DNA from: Leucobacter denitrificans
GTDB lineage: Bacteria > Actinomycetota > Actinomycetes > Actinomycetales > Microbacteriaceae
Direction of reading: 5' to 3'
NCBI RefSeq assembly: GCF_014396385.1
Contig: NZ_CP060716.1
Coordinates: forward strand, 1,922,001 to 1,986,000
DNA length: 64,000 bases
Position numbers and translations under genes: made by a program. The notes beneath the pieces were generated by a model. The model was not told the DNA's origin and did not search any database. It saw only the letters and a program-made list of their open reading frames with translations. Shown in pieces: positions 9,185-18,568 of the stretch. How positions within the stretch are numbered: the stretch's first letter is position 1; every line of letters begins with the position of its first letter.

Positions 9185-10188
9185 AGCAAGAACCCCCTGG
9201 GGAACGGGTCAGTTGGATCGAGGAAGTATTGCGCCGTGCCCGTGATCCAGGCGCGACCGGTGATGGTCGGGATGACAGCCTTGCGCCCCGCCACCTCGGT
9301 TTCTTCGACCAGGCGCCCGATAAACCGGGAGCCAATGTATGAATCGTTGATGAAGTCTGTGTCGAGCGCGAGCTCGCCGCGCGCGTGCAATTGAGCCATG
9401 CGGGCGCTCGTGCCGGTGCCGCACGGTGAGCGATCGAACCAGCCTGGGTAGATCGCCATCGCGTGGCGTGAGTGCTTCGCAGTGGATCCCGGAGCCTCAA
9501 GATACACGTGATGGCAACCGCGAATGTCTTCGCGTTCCGGGTGCACCGGCTCGTCGGTCGCATTAATTGCGTCCATGATTGCGAGGCCAGCTGAGAGAAG
9601 CTCGTCTTTGTTTTCGCGATCCTCACGGAACTCAATGCCGAGTTCTTCGAGCTTCACGATTGCGTAAAAGTTGCCGCCAAACGCGAGGTCGTAGTTGACC
9701 TCACCGAAGCCGGGAACCTCGACGTGGGCGCCCAAGCGATCCGCAAATGAGGGCACGTTTGTGATGGTGACCTGCTCGGCCTTGCCGTCTTTCACGTCGA
9801 CCTCGGCGACCACGAGGCCAGCCGGGGTGTCGAGCCTGATCGTCGTGACCGGCTCGACGACCTCGACCATGCCAGTCTCGACGAGCACCGTGGCCACCCC
9901 GATGGTGCCGTGTCCGCACATGGGCAGGCACCCAGACACCTCGATGTACAGCACGCCCCAGTCGGCATCAGGCCGTGTGGGAGGCTGCAAAATCGCGCCA
10001 CTCATCGACGCGTGACCGCGCGGTTCGAACATGAGCAACTGGCGAAGCTCGTCGTTGTTCTCCATGAACCAGGTGCGGCGCTCGGCCATCGTCGAACCCG
10101 GAAACACGCCGACCCCGCCAGTGATGACGCGGGTCGGCATGCCCTCGGTGTGCGAGTCAACTGCGTGGTAGACGCGAGAGGTGCGCAT
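9181..10188 (-). CDS. Proline racemase family, probable 4-hydroxyproline 2-epimerase
   Basis: Cofactor-independent epimerase of 335 residues. Both catalytic cysteines of the family are present: Cys91 in MCGHGTIG and Cys256 in DRSPCGTGTSAR. Two cysteines are expected for racemases and epimerases; trans-3-hydroxyproline dehydratases usually carry Thr at the second site. With the neighbouring D-hydroxyproline dehydrogenase and DapA-like deaminase, the likely reaction is trans-4-hydroxy-L-proline to cis-4-hydroxy-D-proline, the entry step of the pathway. A gap of only about 40 bases separates it from the upstream DapA-like gene. Confidence 0.9.
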   Translation of the reverse strand: MRTSRVYHAVDSHTEGMPTRVITGGVGVFPGSTMAERRTWFMENNDELRQLLMFEPRGHASMSGAILQPPTRPDADWGVLYIEVSGCLPMCGHGTIGVATVLVETGMVEVVEPVTTIRLDTPAGLVVAEVDVKDGKAEQVTITNVPSFADRLGAHVEVPGFGEVNYDLAFGGNFYAIVKLEELGIEFREDRENKDELLSAGLAIMDAINATDEPVHPEREDIRGCHHVYLEAPGSTAKHSRHAMAIYPGWFDRSPCGTGTSARMAQLHARGELALDTDFINDSYIGSRFIGRLVEETEVAGRKAVIPTITGRAWITGTAQYFLDPTDPFPRGFLL

Positions 10189-10227
10189 AAACGGTGTGCC
10201 TTCGGGGTGGATCGAGTGTGGTGAGTA

Positions 10228-11133
10228 CTACTTACCGTAGCCCTTTGCCGCAGCAGCGCGGGTGTCGGCGATGATCTTGTCGGCGACCTCCTTGGCGAGC
10301 GGGAGGCGCGGTGGGCGGCAGGGGCCACCGTAGAGGCCCAGCTCGTCCATCGAGAGCTTGATCGACTCGACAAACTCGGTCTTCGTGTCCCAGCGCAGCA
10401 GACTGTGCAGGTCACGGTAGATCACCTTCGCGCGCTCAAGATCTTGCACGTTGCCCGAGGTCGAGAGCTTGAACAGCTCGACCGTCGCCTGAGGAATCGC
10501 GTTCGGGTAGCCAGCAACCCATCCGACAGCACCCGCGATGCCGACCTCGAGCACGCTATCGTCGGTGCCGATGAGGATATCCATCGTGGGAGCGAGCTCT
10601 TGGATCTCGTAGATGCGGCGTGGGTCACCCGTGAACTCCTTGACGCCGACCATGTGGCCTGCCTCGTGAATCTCAGCGATGAGCGACGGGATGAGGTCGA
10701 CCTTGGTGTCGAGCGGGTTGTTGTAGCCGACGATCGGAAGCCCAGCCTTCGCGACGGTTGCGTAGTGGTGCTTTACCTGCTCGTGGTTTGCGCGGAAGGT
10801 GTTGGGTGGAAGCTGCATAACGCAGTCTGCGCCAGCCTTCGCGGCCTGCTCTGCCCAGTGCAACGACTCGAGTGCGCCGTAGGCACCGGTGCCCGCCATG
10901 ACGCTGAAGCCCTCGGGTGCTGCGTCGACCGCAACCTCGATGACCTTGGCGCGCTCTGCCTCGGTGAGGTTCTGGTACTCGCCGAGCGAGCCATTTGGTG
11001 CGATGCCGTCGCAGCCGTTGTCGGCAAGAAACTGCACGTGTTCTGCGAACTTGTCGTAGTCGACAGAGAGGTCTTCCTTAAACGGAAGCGCGGATGCAAC
11101 GATGACACCGTGCCAGGGCTTCTTCTCGGCCAT
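10228..11133 (-). CDS. DapA/NAL-family lyase, probable 1-pyrroline-4-hydroxy-2-carboxylate deaminase
   Basis: Schiff-base aldolase-fold protein of 301 residues. The catalytic Lys165 lies in MVGVKEFTGD and the conserved Tyr137 in PIVGYNNP, both as in dihydrodipicolinate synthase relatives. In hydroxyproline clusters this family member (LhpC) removes ammonia and water from 1-pyrroline-4-hydroxy-2-carboxylate to give 2-oxoglutarate semialdehyde. It is the first gene after a strong palindrome (11163-11184) and may head the downstream transcription unit. A housekeeping dihydrodipicolinate synthase is less likely because of the neighbours. Confidence 0.88.
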   Translation of the reverse strand: MAEKKPWHGVIVASALPFKEDLSVDYDKFAEHVQFLADNGCDGIAPNGSLGEYQNLTEAERAKVIEVAVDAAPEGFSVMAGTGAYGALESLHWAEQAAKAGADCVMQLPPNTFRANHEQVKHHYATVAKAGLPIVGYNNPLDTKVDLIPSLIAEIHEAGHMVGVKEFTGDPRRIYEIQELAPTMDILIGTDDSVLEVGIAGAVGWVAGYPNAIPQATVELFKLSTSGNVQDLERAKVIYRDLHSLLRWDTKTEFVESIKLSMDELGLYGGPCRPPRLPLAKEVADKIIADTRAAAAKGYGK

Positions 11134-11162
11134 GTGAATCCTTTCGGAGAGGTCTAGTGAGA

Positions 11163-11184
11163 GTCACACGGTATAACGTGTGAC
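11163..11184 (-). promoter_or_regulatory. Near-perfect 22-bp palindrome, candidate operator of the hydroxyproline operon
   Basis: Half-sites GTCACACG and CGTGTGAC flank a TATA-containing centre; 20 of 22 positions are symmetrical. It lies 30 bases upstream of the DapA-like start codon, where a repressor would block transcription. The GntR/FCD protein encoded three genes downstream is the natural candidate to bind here. No second copy was noticed near putP, putA or the racemase paralogue. Confidence 0.6.
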
Positions 11185-11230
11185 ATTGCACAGGTTAGCA
11201 CGTATTGGATCGCGAGTGGAACAGGTCTCC

Positions 11231-12264
11231 CTATCGCAGGGTGAAGCCGGTGCCGAGGGTGTCTGCGGGGTCGAGGGTGAACGCTTGCTCGCCGGTGAGG
11301 TATGCCGTGCCGGTCACGCTTGGAATGACGGTGGTGGTGCCGTCTGGCCGATCCGCACCTGCGACCCAGCTCGCAGTAAACACCGAATCGACGATCGACC
11401 TGTGCTCAAGCGTCTCATTTGCACCGAGCGTGCCGTCGTCGGCGAGCAGCGCAACCCGGGCGCCGGTGCCGGAGCCGCAGGGGGAGCGATCCACCTCGCC
11501 GTCGGCAAAGACCGTGATGTTGCGCTGGATCGGCCCCGACTCACTGCGGCCGAGGTCGTCCCAAATAATGGTGCCGTACACGCCCGAGAGCCTGGGGTCA
11601 TCGGCGTGCTGCGCCTGGGGGAGTCGTTGAGCGCCCACTTGATTTCGCGACCGATCGCGATGAGATCGGTGTAGTGCTGCGGATCGACAGAAAGCCCGAG
11701 ATCTGAGGCGCGCACCGACGCGTAGATCGCGCCGCTGAAACTCATATCGACTCGCACCGTGTCGCGCGAGGTATCGAGTTCGATCCCACGCGCGATCACG
11801 TGCGAGGGAACATTGCGGAACGTCGCCCCGACCAACGCGCCGTCGCGACGTTCCACGAGCGCAGCGACCCGACCCGAAGGCACGTCAATAGTGACCTCGG
11901 TGACGCCGTTCGGGTCGCTCTCGACGCGCCCGGTGTCGGTCGCCCAGACACCGAGCGCGATCGTGCCGTGACCACAGGCTGTCGAGAAGCCGTCTTTGTG
12001 CCAGAACAGCACGCCGAGATCCGCCCCGTTGTCGTTGGCCGGCACAATGAACCCGCCATACATGTCGGCGTGCCCGCGAGGTTCATTGCAGAGCAGCGCG
12101 CGCAGGTCGTCAATGCCGCCCGAGTTCTCGATCGCGGCGATACGACGCTCGCCGACCGTCGACCCCGGCAACGTGGGTACGTCGCTATGCACAATGCGGA
12201 AGGGCTCTCCCGCGGTGTGGTAGTCAGTCGTACGCACCCACGTGCGTGCTGCATTGCCTGCCAA
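11231..12264 (-). pseudogene. Second proline-racemase-family gene, frameshifted at a C5 run
   Basis: Paralogue of the epimerase at 9181-10188, starting at TTG 12264. The frame is intact through residue ~212 (KWALNDSP), then shifts; the remainder continues in another frame to a stop at 11231. At 11617-11621 the coding strand has five C; six C would join the halves into one protein of ~344 residues with ADDPRLSGVYGTI following directly. Both catalytic motifs survive, ACGHGTIALG before and DRSPCGSGTGAR after the break. It could be a trans-3-hydroxyproline dehydratase or second epimerase; two Cys favour the latter. The lesion may be a base-calling error, so the gene may well be functional. Confidence 0.8.
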
Positions 12265-12282
12265 TTGAACCTCTTACTTGGA

Positions 12283-13779
12283 CTATCTGCCGGGAACCAC
12301 GATCGACTTGGTCGTCGTGAATTCCTGCTCGATGGCCTCGTCACGCTTGTACGTAGCGAGACTCACGATGATCGCGGTGATGAGCGCGAACACGAAGCCG
12401 GGGAGCAGCTCGTACAGGTCGAAGATTCCGCCAGATGCGGCACCCCACGCAAATACCGTGATGGTGCCAACGACCATCGCCGAGAGCGCGCCCCAGTTGG
12501 TGAGCTTGCGCCAGTAGAGGCTGAGCAGGACGATCGGGCCGAATGCGGAACCAAAGCCTGCCCAGGCAAAGCCGACGAGACCCAGGATTGAGTCGTTCGG
12601 GGTAATCGCGAGCAGCGCAGCGACGATCGCCACCGCGAGCACGCACAAACGGCCGAGCAGCACGAGTGTCTTCTCTGCGGGCGGAGTCTTCCTGATTACT
12701 TTGAAGATATCTTCGACAAGTGCCGACGAGCACACGATGAGTTGACTCGAGAACGTGCTCATGATGGCGGCGAGCACGGCAGCGAGCACGAGACCAGCGA
12801 CGAGCGGATGCAGCAGTGCCTGTGACATGAGCAGCACGATCGTCTCGGGGTTACCGAGGTCGATATTGTTCCGTGCAACGTAAGCGATGCCGATGAAGCC
12901 CGAGAAGAGCGCGCCCGCGAGCGAGATGATCTGCCAGGTCACACCGATGCGCCTCGCGCTCTTTGCCTCAGACGGCTTGCGGAGCGCCATGAAGCGCACC
13001 ACAATGTGTGGCTGGCCGAAGTAGCCGAGACCCCAGGCGAGACCCGAGAGCACCCCGATGGTCGTGACCGAGCTCAGTCCGGTGCCGCCGAAGAGGTCGA
13101 AGTGGTTCGGACCGAGCTCGCGAATCAAAGACATCGCCTCTCCTACGCCGCCGACAGAGACGACGGCCGCGACCGGAACGACGATGAGCGCGATGACCAT
13201 CATGAGGCCCTGCACCACGTCGGTGAGGGAAGCGCCGAGGAAGCCACCGAACAGGGTGTACCCGAGCGTGATGACGGTGACGAGCACCATGCCCCAGATG
13301 TACTCGCCGTTGAATGTACTCTCGAAGAACACGCCGCCGGCGACCATTCCCGACGAGACGTAGAGGGTGAAGAAAACGAGGATGATGATGCTCGACACGA
13401 TGCGAAGCGAGCGGGTCTTATCGCGCGTGCGGTTCTCGAAGAAGCTGGGCAGCGTGATCGAGTTCTGCGACACCTCGGTGTAGGCGCGAAGGCGGGGAGC
13501 GACGACCAACCAGTTGAGGTAGGCGCCGAGCGTGAGGCCAATGGCGATCCACGCTTCAATGAGACCGGCGACATAGATCGCGCCGGGCAAACCCATAATG
13601 AGCCACCCAGACATGTCTGAAGCGCCAGCGCTGAGCGCCGCAACCCACGGTGGAAGCCCGCGGCCGGCGAGCATGTAGCCCTCGTGCCCCGAGGTTCGTC
13701 GGTACGCGATGTACCCGATGAGCAGCATCCCGGCGAAGTACGCGCCGAGTGCTATGTACAGCCATACCTGATCGGACAT
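12283..13779 (-). CDS. putP: Sodium/proline symporter PutP
   Basis: Membrane symporter of 498 residues in the solute:sodium symporter family. About thirteen hydrophobic segments run through the protein; family stretches include MSGWLIMGLPGAIYVAGL near residue 56, EVSQNSITLPSFFENR, and GYFGQPHIVVRFMA. These match proline transporters specifically. It sits between putA (96 bases upstream) and the racemase paralogue (18 bases downstream), so it probably supplies proline and perhaps hydroxyproline to both pathways. The C-terminal tail after the last membrane segment is short and hydrophilic. Confidence 0.92.
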   Translation of the reverse strand: MSDQVWLYIALGAYFAGMLLIGYIAYRRTSGHEGYMLAGRGLPPWVAALSAGASDMSGWLIMGLPGAIYVAGLIEAWIAIGLTLGAYLNWLVVAPRLRAYTEVSQNSITLPSFFENRTRDKTRSLRIVSSIIILVFFTLYVSSGMVAGGVFFESTFNGEYIWGMVLVTVITLGYTLFGGFLGASLTDVVQGLMMVIALIVVPVAAVVSVGGVGEAMSLIRELGPNHFDLFGGTGLSSVTTIGVLSGLAWGLGYFGQPHIVVRFMALRKPSEAKSARRIGVTWQIISLAGALFSGFIGIAYVARNNIDLGNPETIVLLMSQALLHPLVAGLVLAAVLAAIMSTFSSQLIVCSSALVEDIFKVIRKTPPAEKTLVLLGRLCVLAVAIVAALLAITPNDSILGLVGFAWAGFGSAFGPIVLLSLYWRKLTNWGALSAMVVGTITVFAWGAASGGIFDLYELLPGFVFALITAIIVSLATYKRDEAIEQEFTTTKSIVVPGR

Positions 13780-13833
13780 CTTTGTCCCCTTTCAACGGTT
13801 TACAGGTGTTCTGTTCTCTTTCAGCCTAACTAC

Positions 13834-13865
13834 GGGTCGGGCAGACTGCTAGGAATGCCCGACCC
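13834..13865. terminator. Hairpin between putA and putP
   Basis: A perfect 10-bp stem (GGGTCGGGCA with TGCCCGACCC) around a 12-base loop lies between the putA stop and the putP start. There is no clear T-run, so it may be a weak terminator, an mRNA-processing stem, or an attenuator that sets the putA to putP expression ratio. Confidence 0.45.
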
Positions 13866-13875
13866 TCGCAGATCG

Positions 13876-16800
13876 CTAGATCAACGAATCGGAGAGGTGA
13901 TTCGGTGTGCCGAATCGGTGTGCGGTAATCGAAACTGCCTGCTCGTGGAGGTATGGCAGTAGTTCCACGCGACCAGCCGAAACGACCGGGTTGCCGTAAA
14001 CAGCAACGTCGGGCTTGCCATCGGTCGCCTCGTAAATCGCGGCCACGATCTCGTCGCGTGACTCACCAGCAACCACCCGAATCCGAGCGCTCGCGTGCGG
14101 CCCCTGGGCTGCGGCAAGCTTTTCGACCCGCGACTTCCAGGCCTCGTCGTCTTCGAAGTGCACTGCGAACCCAAGGCGCTCGATCGCGGTGCGCAGGGGC
14201 TGCGGCAACGCTGTCGGTGAACTCACGGTCACTGCGCCCTTGGCGGCGGTCGCGGCGGCGAGTTCGCGCGCGATATGGTGGATCGGCGCGTCGGCACCTA
14301 TCCGCACCGTTACCGGCACGGGAAGGTAGCGCAGAATGTTGCGCTCGACCCCGAGCTGCGAGGCGTCGCGGGCAATACCGAACTCAGTCTCCCAAGCAGT
14401 CGCGTCGCTGCCGAGGGCCGCGCGCAACCAGCTGAGTTCGTCGCCTGTGGCACCTGACTGCTCTGCGGCGGTGAGGATGATCGCGGCGCGATGCAGCGGT
14501 GCACGCAGCTCTTGTGAGACTGGTGCGTCGATCCACGCGCCGAGACCGTGCAGGTAGTTCGGCCCGCCAGCCTTCGTACCGGCGCCGATTGCCGACTTCT
14601 TCCAGCCGCCGAAGGGCTGACGCTGCACGATTGCGCCGGTGATGCCGCGGTTCACGTAGAGGTTTCCGGCTTCGATGCGGCGCAGCCAGATGTCGAGCTC
14701 GTCGGCGTCGAGCGAGTGCAGGCCGCTCGTGAGTCCGTAGTCGATGTCGTTCACCATGTCGATTGCTTCGTCGAGAGTCTTCGCGGTCATGATGCCGAGG
14801 ATCGGACCGAAGTATTCGGTGAGGTGGTACTCGGAACCGCGCTTCACGCCGTAGCGAACACCGGGACTCCAGAGTTTGTTCTCGCCCTTCGCGTCGAGTG
14901 CGAGCGGGCTGTCTGACTCGAGCGGTGCTGGCTCGATCGCCCAGATCTCGCCCTCGCCGAGCGTCGTGAGCCCGCGCAGCAGCTTGCCCGACGGGGCCGA
15001 AATGACCGGGCCGATCTGTGTGCGCAGGTCTTCTGGCGTGCCAACCTTCATCGAATTGATCGCGTCGAGCAGCTGCCCGCGGAAACGTTTCGAGGTGGCG
15101 ACCGATCCGACGAGGATCACGAGCGATGCTGCCGAGCACTTCTGGCCAGCGTGGCCGAATGCTGACTGTGCGACGTCCTTCGCCGCGAGGTCGAGGTCGG
15201 CATTCGGGGTCACGATGATCGCGTTCTTGCCGCTCGTCTCGGCGAGGATCGGGAGATCCTTGCGCAACTCGCGGAACGTCACCGCCGTCTCATAGGCGCC
15301 GGTGAGGATCAGGCGATCCACACGGGGGTCAGCGACCAACTTCGAGCCGAGCGGCCGGTCTGCGAACTGCACGAGCTGCAGCACGTCGCGCGGCACGCCG
15401 GCCTCCCACAGCGCCTCAACCATCACAGCGCCCGAACGGGCCGACTGCGAGGCGGGCTTGATGATGACCGACGCGCCCGAAGCGAGGGCCGCGAGCGTGC
15501 CGCCGGCCGGGATTGCGACCGGGAAGTTCCACGGCGGAATCACCGCGATGAGCTTCTGCGAAACGTACTGAGCACCATCGACCTTCGCGACCTCCTGGCC
15601 GAGCGCCGCGTAGTAGTGCGCGAAGTCGATCGCCTCGCTCACCTCGGGGTCACCCTGATCGAGGGTCTTGCCACACTCCGAGCCCATGACCTCGAGCAGG
15701 TCGGCGCGGCGGCGCTCCATGATCTGGCCGGCGCGGTGCAGAACTCTCGCGCGCTCGTCAGGCGAGAGCGCTTGCCACGACTCGGAGGCCGCGATGCCGC
15801 GCTCGATCACTGTGTTGAGCTCAGCCTCGTCTTTCACCTGCGCGGCCGCAACTGCGTCGACGCCGAGCTTCGAGCCCACCATGCGCGAGGCGATGCCACG
15901 ACCCCACTCACGGTTGCCCGGCAGGTCTGGGTCAGTATCAGGGGTGTTCTCGAATCCCGCGAGACCCGTCTGGGTGCGCACCTTCACGCCGAGATCGTCG
16001 AGTTCTGGGTTCGATACTCGGCGGTCTTGCTGGCGGTTCGACGGCGGCACGTCGAGCTCTGCGTCGGTGCCATCACCGGTGATGTTCTCGAGGTCTGCGA
16101 GCGAGGCGAGGAATCGGTTCCTCTCGCGCTCGAAGAGCTCCTCGTTGTCGTTGAGCTCGAAGACTGCCGACATAAAGTTCTCGTGGCTCGCGCCCTCTTC
16201 GAGGCGGCGAATCAGATAAGCGATGGCAACGTCGAACTCTTCGGGCTTCACGACGGGGGTGTAGAGCAGCAGCGATCCAACCTCGCGGCGCACCGCCTCA
16301 GCCTGGCCGGTCGCCATGCCGAGCAGCATCTCGAACTCGATGCTGTCAGTCACGCCGCGGCTCTTTGCGAGCAGCCACGCGAGGGCGATGTCGAAGAGGT
16401 TGTGCCCCGCAATGCCCACGCGCACGTGCTTCACACGCTCGGGGTGCAGCGAGTAATCGAGCACTGCCTTGTAGCTCGTGTCGCTATCTTGCTTGGTGCC
16501 CCAGGTGGCGGCGGGCCAGCCGTGGATCGCAGCATCCACAAGCTCCATCGGCAGGTTTGCGCCCTTCACGAGGCGCACCTTGATGGGTGCCCCGCCGCGA
16601 GTGACGCGCTTCGCCGACCACTCCTGCAGGTGGATCATCGCGCCGAGCGCGTCGGGGAGATACGCCTGGAGCACGATGCCCGCTTCGAGATTCAAGAACT
16701 CGGGGCGGTCGAGGATCTTCGTGAACACCTCGAGGGTGAGGTCGAGATCCTTGAATTCCTCCATGTCGAGGTTGATGAACTTGTGCGGCGTCGATGCAGC

Positions 16801-17475
16801 GGCGCGCTCGAAGAGTGGCACGAGGTGATTTTCGATCTTTACGACCGCCTCGTCGAACGACCAGTGGTTGTGCGGCGCTACCGTTGACGACACCTTGATC
16901 GACACGTAGTCGACATCGTCGCGTGCGAGCAACTCGTGGGTGCCAGCGAGTCGGCGTTCAGCCTCACGCTCACCGAGAATCGCCTCGCCGAGCAGGTTGA
17001 TGTTCAGGCGCACGCCGTCGCGCTTGATCTTCGCGATCGCGGGGCCGAGCTTCGACTCGGTTGCGTCGACGATGAGGTGGCTCACCATCTGGCGAAGCAC
17101 CTTGCGCGCAATGGGAACAACTACGCCGGGGAGCGGTTTCGCGAACGCGCCGCCCAGCCCGATCGCGCCGCGCATGACACCCGGGAGGAACTTCGGGGTC
17201 AACGGCACGAGCTCCTTGAGCTTCTTCGCCGCTACGTCGAGATCTTCTGGGCGCACGACGCCGTCGACGAAGCCCACCGTGAAGTCGAGGCCGTTCGGGT
17301 CGCGGAGCACGCCAGCGAGGCGCTCGCCGGATGCATCTGCGGGAATCTCGGCGGCCTCTTCGAGCCAGCGGCGAACGAGCGCAATCGCGTCGTCGGCGAG
17401 GTCTTGCGGGCGCACGTTGACGTCAGCGTCAGCGAGTTCCTGAGGGCGAGCGGGTGCTGGTGGGGTGGTATTCAC
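13876..17475 (-). CDS. putA: PutA: proline dehydrogenase / L-glutamate-gamma-semialdehyde dehydrogenase
   Basis: Bifunctional enzyme that oxidises proline to glutamate; 1199 residues from GTG 17475, which follows GAGGAG at short spacing (a GTG at 17505 is the alternative). The N-terminal half is the FAD proline dehydrogenase barrel (for example INLLGEAILGEREAERRL, later HNLFDIALAW). The C-terminal half is an aldehyde dehydrogenase with LAETSGKNAIIV and the catalytic Cys of GHAGQKCSAAS. A further ~170-residue C-terminal region follows. There is no N-terminal ribbon-helix-helix domain, so it should not repress itself; the divergent LysR gene is the likely regulator. Confidence 0.95.
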   Translation of the reverse strand: MNTTPPAPARPQELADADVNVRPQDLADDAIALVRRWLEEAAEIPADASGERLAGVLRDPNGLDFTVGFVDGVVRPEDLDVAAKKLKELVPLTPKFLPGVMRGAIGLGGAFAKPLPGVVVPIARKVLRQMVSHLIVDATESKLGPAIAKIKRDGVRLNINLLGEAILGEREAERRLAGTHELLARDDVDYVSIKVSSTVAPHNHWSFDEAVVKIENHLVPLFERAAASTPHKFINLDMEEFKDLDLTLEVFTKILDRPEFLNLEAGIVLQAYLPDALGAMIHLQEWSAKRVTRGGAPIKVRLVKGANLPMELVDAAIHGWPAATWGTKQDSDTSYKAVLDYSLHPERVKHVRVGIAGHNLFDIALAWLLAKSRGVTDSIEFEMLLGMATGQAEAVRREVGSLLLYTPVVKPEEFDVAIAYLIRRLEEGASHENFMSAVFELNDNEELFERERNRFLASLADLENITGDGTDAELDVPPSNRQQDRRVSNPELDDLGVKVRTQTGLAGFENTPDTDPDLPGNREWGRGIASRMVGSKLGVDAVAAAQVKDEAELNTVIERGIAASESWQALSPDERARVLHRAGQIMERRRADLLEVMGSECGKTLDQGDPEVSEAIDFAHYYAALGQEVAKVDGAQYVSQKLIAVIPPWNFPVAIPAGGTLAALASGASVIIKPASQSARSGAVMVEALWEAGVPRDVLQLVQFADRPLGSKLVADPRVDRLILTGAYETAVTFRELRKDLPILAETSGKNAIIVTPNADLDLAAKDVAQSAFGHAGQKCSAASLVILVGSVATSKRFRGQLLDAINSMKVGTPEDLRTQIGPVISAPSGKLLRGLTTLGEGEIWAIEPAPLESDSPLALDAKGENKLWSPGVRYGVKRGSEYHLTEYFGPILGIMTAKTLDEAIDMVNDIDYGLTSGLHSLDADELDIWLRRIEAGNLYVNRGITGAIVQRQPFGGWKKSAIGAGTKAGGPNYLHGLGAWIDAPVSQELRAPLHRAAIILTAAEQSGATGDELSWLRAALGSDATAWETEFGIARDASQLGVERNILRYLPVPVTVRIGADAPIHHIARELAAATAAKGAVTVSSPTALPQPLRTAIERLGFAVHFEDDEAWKSRVEKLAAAQGPHASARIRVVAGESRDEIVAAIYEATDGKPDVAVYGNPVVSAGRVELLPYLHEQAVSITAHRFGTPNHLSDSLI

Positions 17476-17586
17476 GATTCTCCTCGAATTCTGCAGGGCA
17501 GACACGGCAAGCGGCCGGGCGCGGGTGGCCGTCGACTGCTACGGCTCTCTGCCTCCAGTGTGAATCGTTTCAAGCGTGAAGTACAG

Positions 17587-17608
17587 CAATAGTATCTACG
17601 CGTTATTG
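17587..17608. promoter_or_regulatory. Candidate LysR-type site between putA and the LysR gene
   Basis: An AT-rich dyad CAATA-N12-TATTG lies in the 168-bp divergent promoter region, about 35 bases upstream of the LysR start. Position and partial symmetry suit a LysR-type regulator controlling both genes, but the spacing is one base longer than the common T-N11-A form. Confidence 0.35.
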
Positions 17609-17643
17609 TTAAGTAAAACAGAATGATTTGAAGGTGGATCGAC

Positions 17644-18549
17644 ATGCTCGACATGAAACGATTGCGACTGCTCTGGGAGCTGTCGGCCCGCGGCACGGTC
17701 GTCGCCGTTGCCGAGGCGCTGAATTACAGCCCCTCGGCCGTGTCGCAGCAGCTCGCGCTCCTCGAGCGCGAGGCCGGTGTACCGCTGCTGCGCAAGGTCG
17801 GGCGCACCCTCGAACTCACCCCCGCCGCCGAGGTGCTCGTCGAAGAAACCGAGGGTCTGCTCGCCGGGCTCGAGCACGCAGAGGCCGCGCTGCACCGCCG
17901 CCACGCTGAGGTTTCTGGCACGATTCGTGTTGCGGTGTTCCAGACCGCTGTGCTCTCGATTATGCCGAAGGCGCTGCACAGTCTGCGATCCACATACCCC
18001 GCCCTGCGCGTGGAGATGGTGCAGTACGAACCCGAGATCGCGCTGCGCGAGACCTGGGGGCGAGGGTTCGATCTTGTGGTCGCCGAGCAGTACCCGGGGC
18101 ACGCGGCGCCGCACTTCGCGGGGCTGGATCGGCAGCCGCTCACGAGCGACTCGATCAAGCTGTGCGTGCCCGCTCACGATACAGACCCTGCATTCGAGGC
18201 TGTGACCTCGATTGAGCATGCGGCGGGGCTTCCGTGGGTGATGGAGCCGCGGGGTGCCGCGTCTCGGCACTGGGCCGAGCAGGCGTGCCGCGTCGCGGGG
18301 TTCGAGCCCGATGTGCGGTACGAAACGGCGGATCTGCAGGCGCACGTCAGGCTTATCGAGTCGGGGAACGCTGTCGCGATTCTGCCTGGGCTGGTGCAGG
18401 TCGGTCAGGCGGGCATGCTGCGCGAGGTGCAACTCGACGGTAAGCCTCGTCGCACGCTCTTCACGGCCGCCCGTGCTGCTGGCGGCATGCACCCGGGCAT
18501 CGTCGCGGTGCGCGAGGCACTCCAGTCAGTCGCCGCTTCGCTCGTGTAG
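17644..18549 (+). CDS. LysR-family transcriptional regulator divergent from putA
   Basis: Regulator of 301 residues. The N-terminal helix-turn-helix reads RGTVVAVAEALNYSPSAVSQ, followed by the linker helix and a periplasmic-binding-like effector domain starting near ISGTIRVAVF-type sequence at residue 92. Orientation divergent from putA, with only 168 bases between, makes it the likely regulator of proline catabolism with proline as possible co-inducer; this is inference from layout. The 5' end is preceded by GAAGGTGGA, an acceptable ribosome binding site. Confidence 0.9.
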   Translation: MLDMKRLRLLWELSARGTVVAVAEALNYSPSAVSQQLALLEREAGVPLLRKVGRTLELTPAAEVLVEETEGLLAGLEHAEAALHRRHAEVSGTIRVAVFQTAVLSIMPKALHSLRSTYPALRVEMVQYEPEIALRETWGRGFDLVVAEQYPGHAAPHFAGLDRQPLTSDSIKLCVPAHDTDPAFEAVTSIEHAAGLPWVMEPRGAASRHWAEQACRVAGFEPDVRYETADLQAHVRLIESGNAVAILPGLVQVGQAGMLREVQLDGKPRRTLFTAARAAGGMHPGIVAVREALQSVAASLV

Positions 18550-18568
18550 TTTCTGCGGATTCACACCG

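Noticed and set aside
15616..16887. A 423-codon open frame opposite putA
   Set aside because: Antisense shadow of a strongly conserved enzyme, with no plausible start context or domain.
13876..17475. PutA considered as the missing 2-oxoglutarate-semialdehyde dehydrogenase
   Set aside because: Its aldehyde dehydrogenase half is fused to proline dehydrogenase and matches the glutamate-semialdehyde type; a double role is possible but nothing in the sequence shows it.
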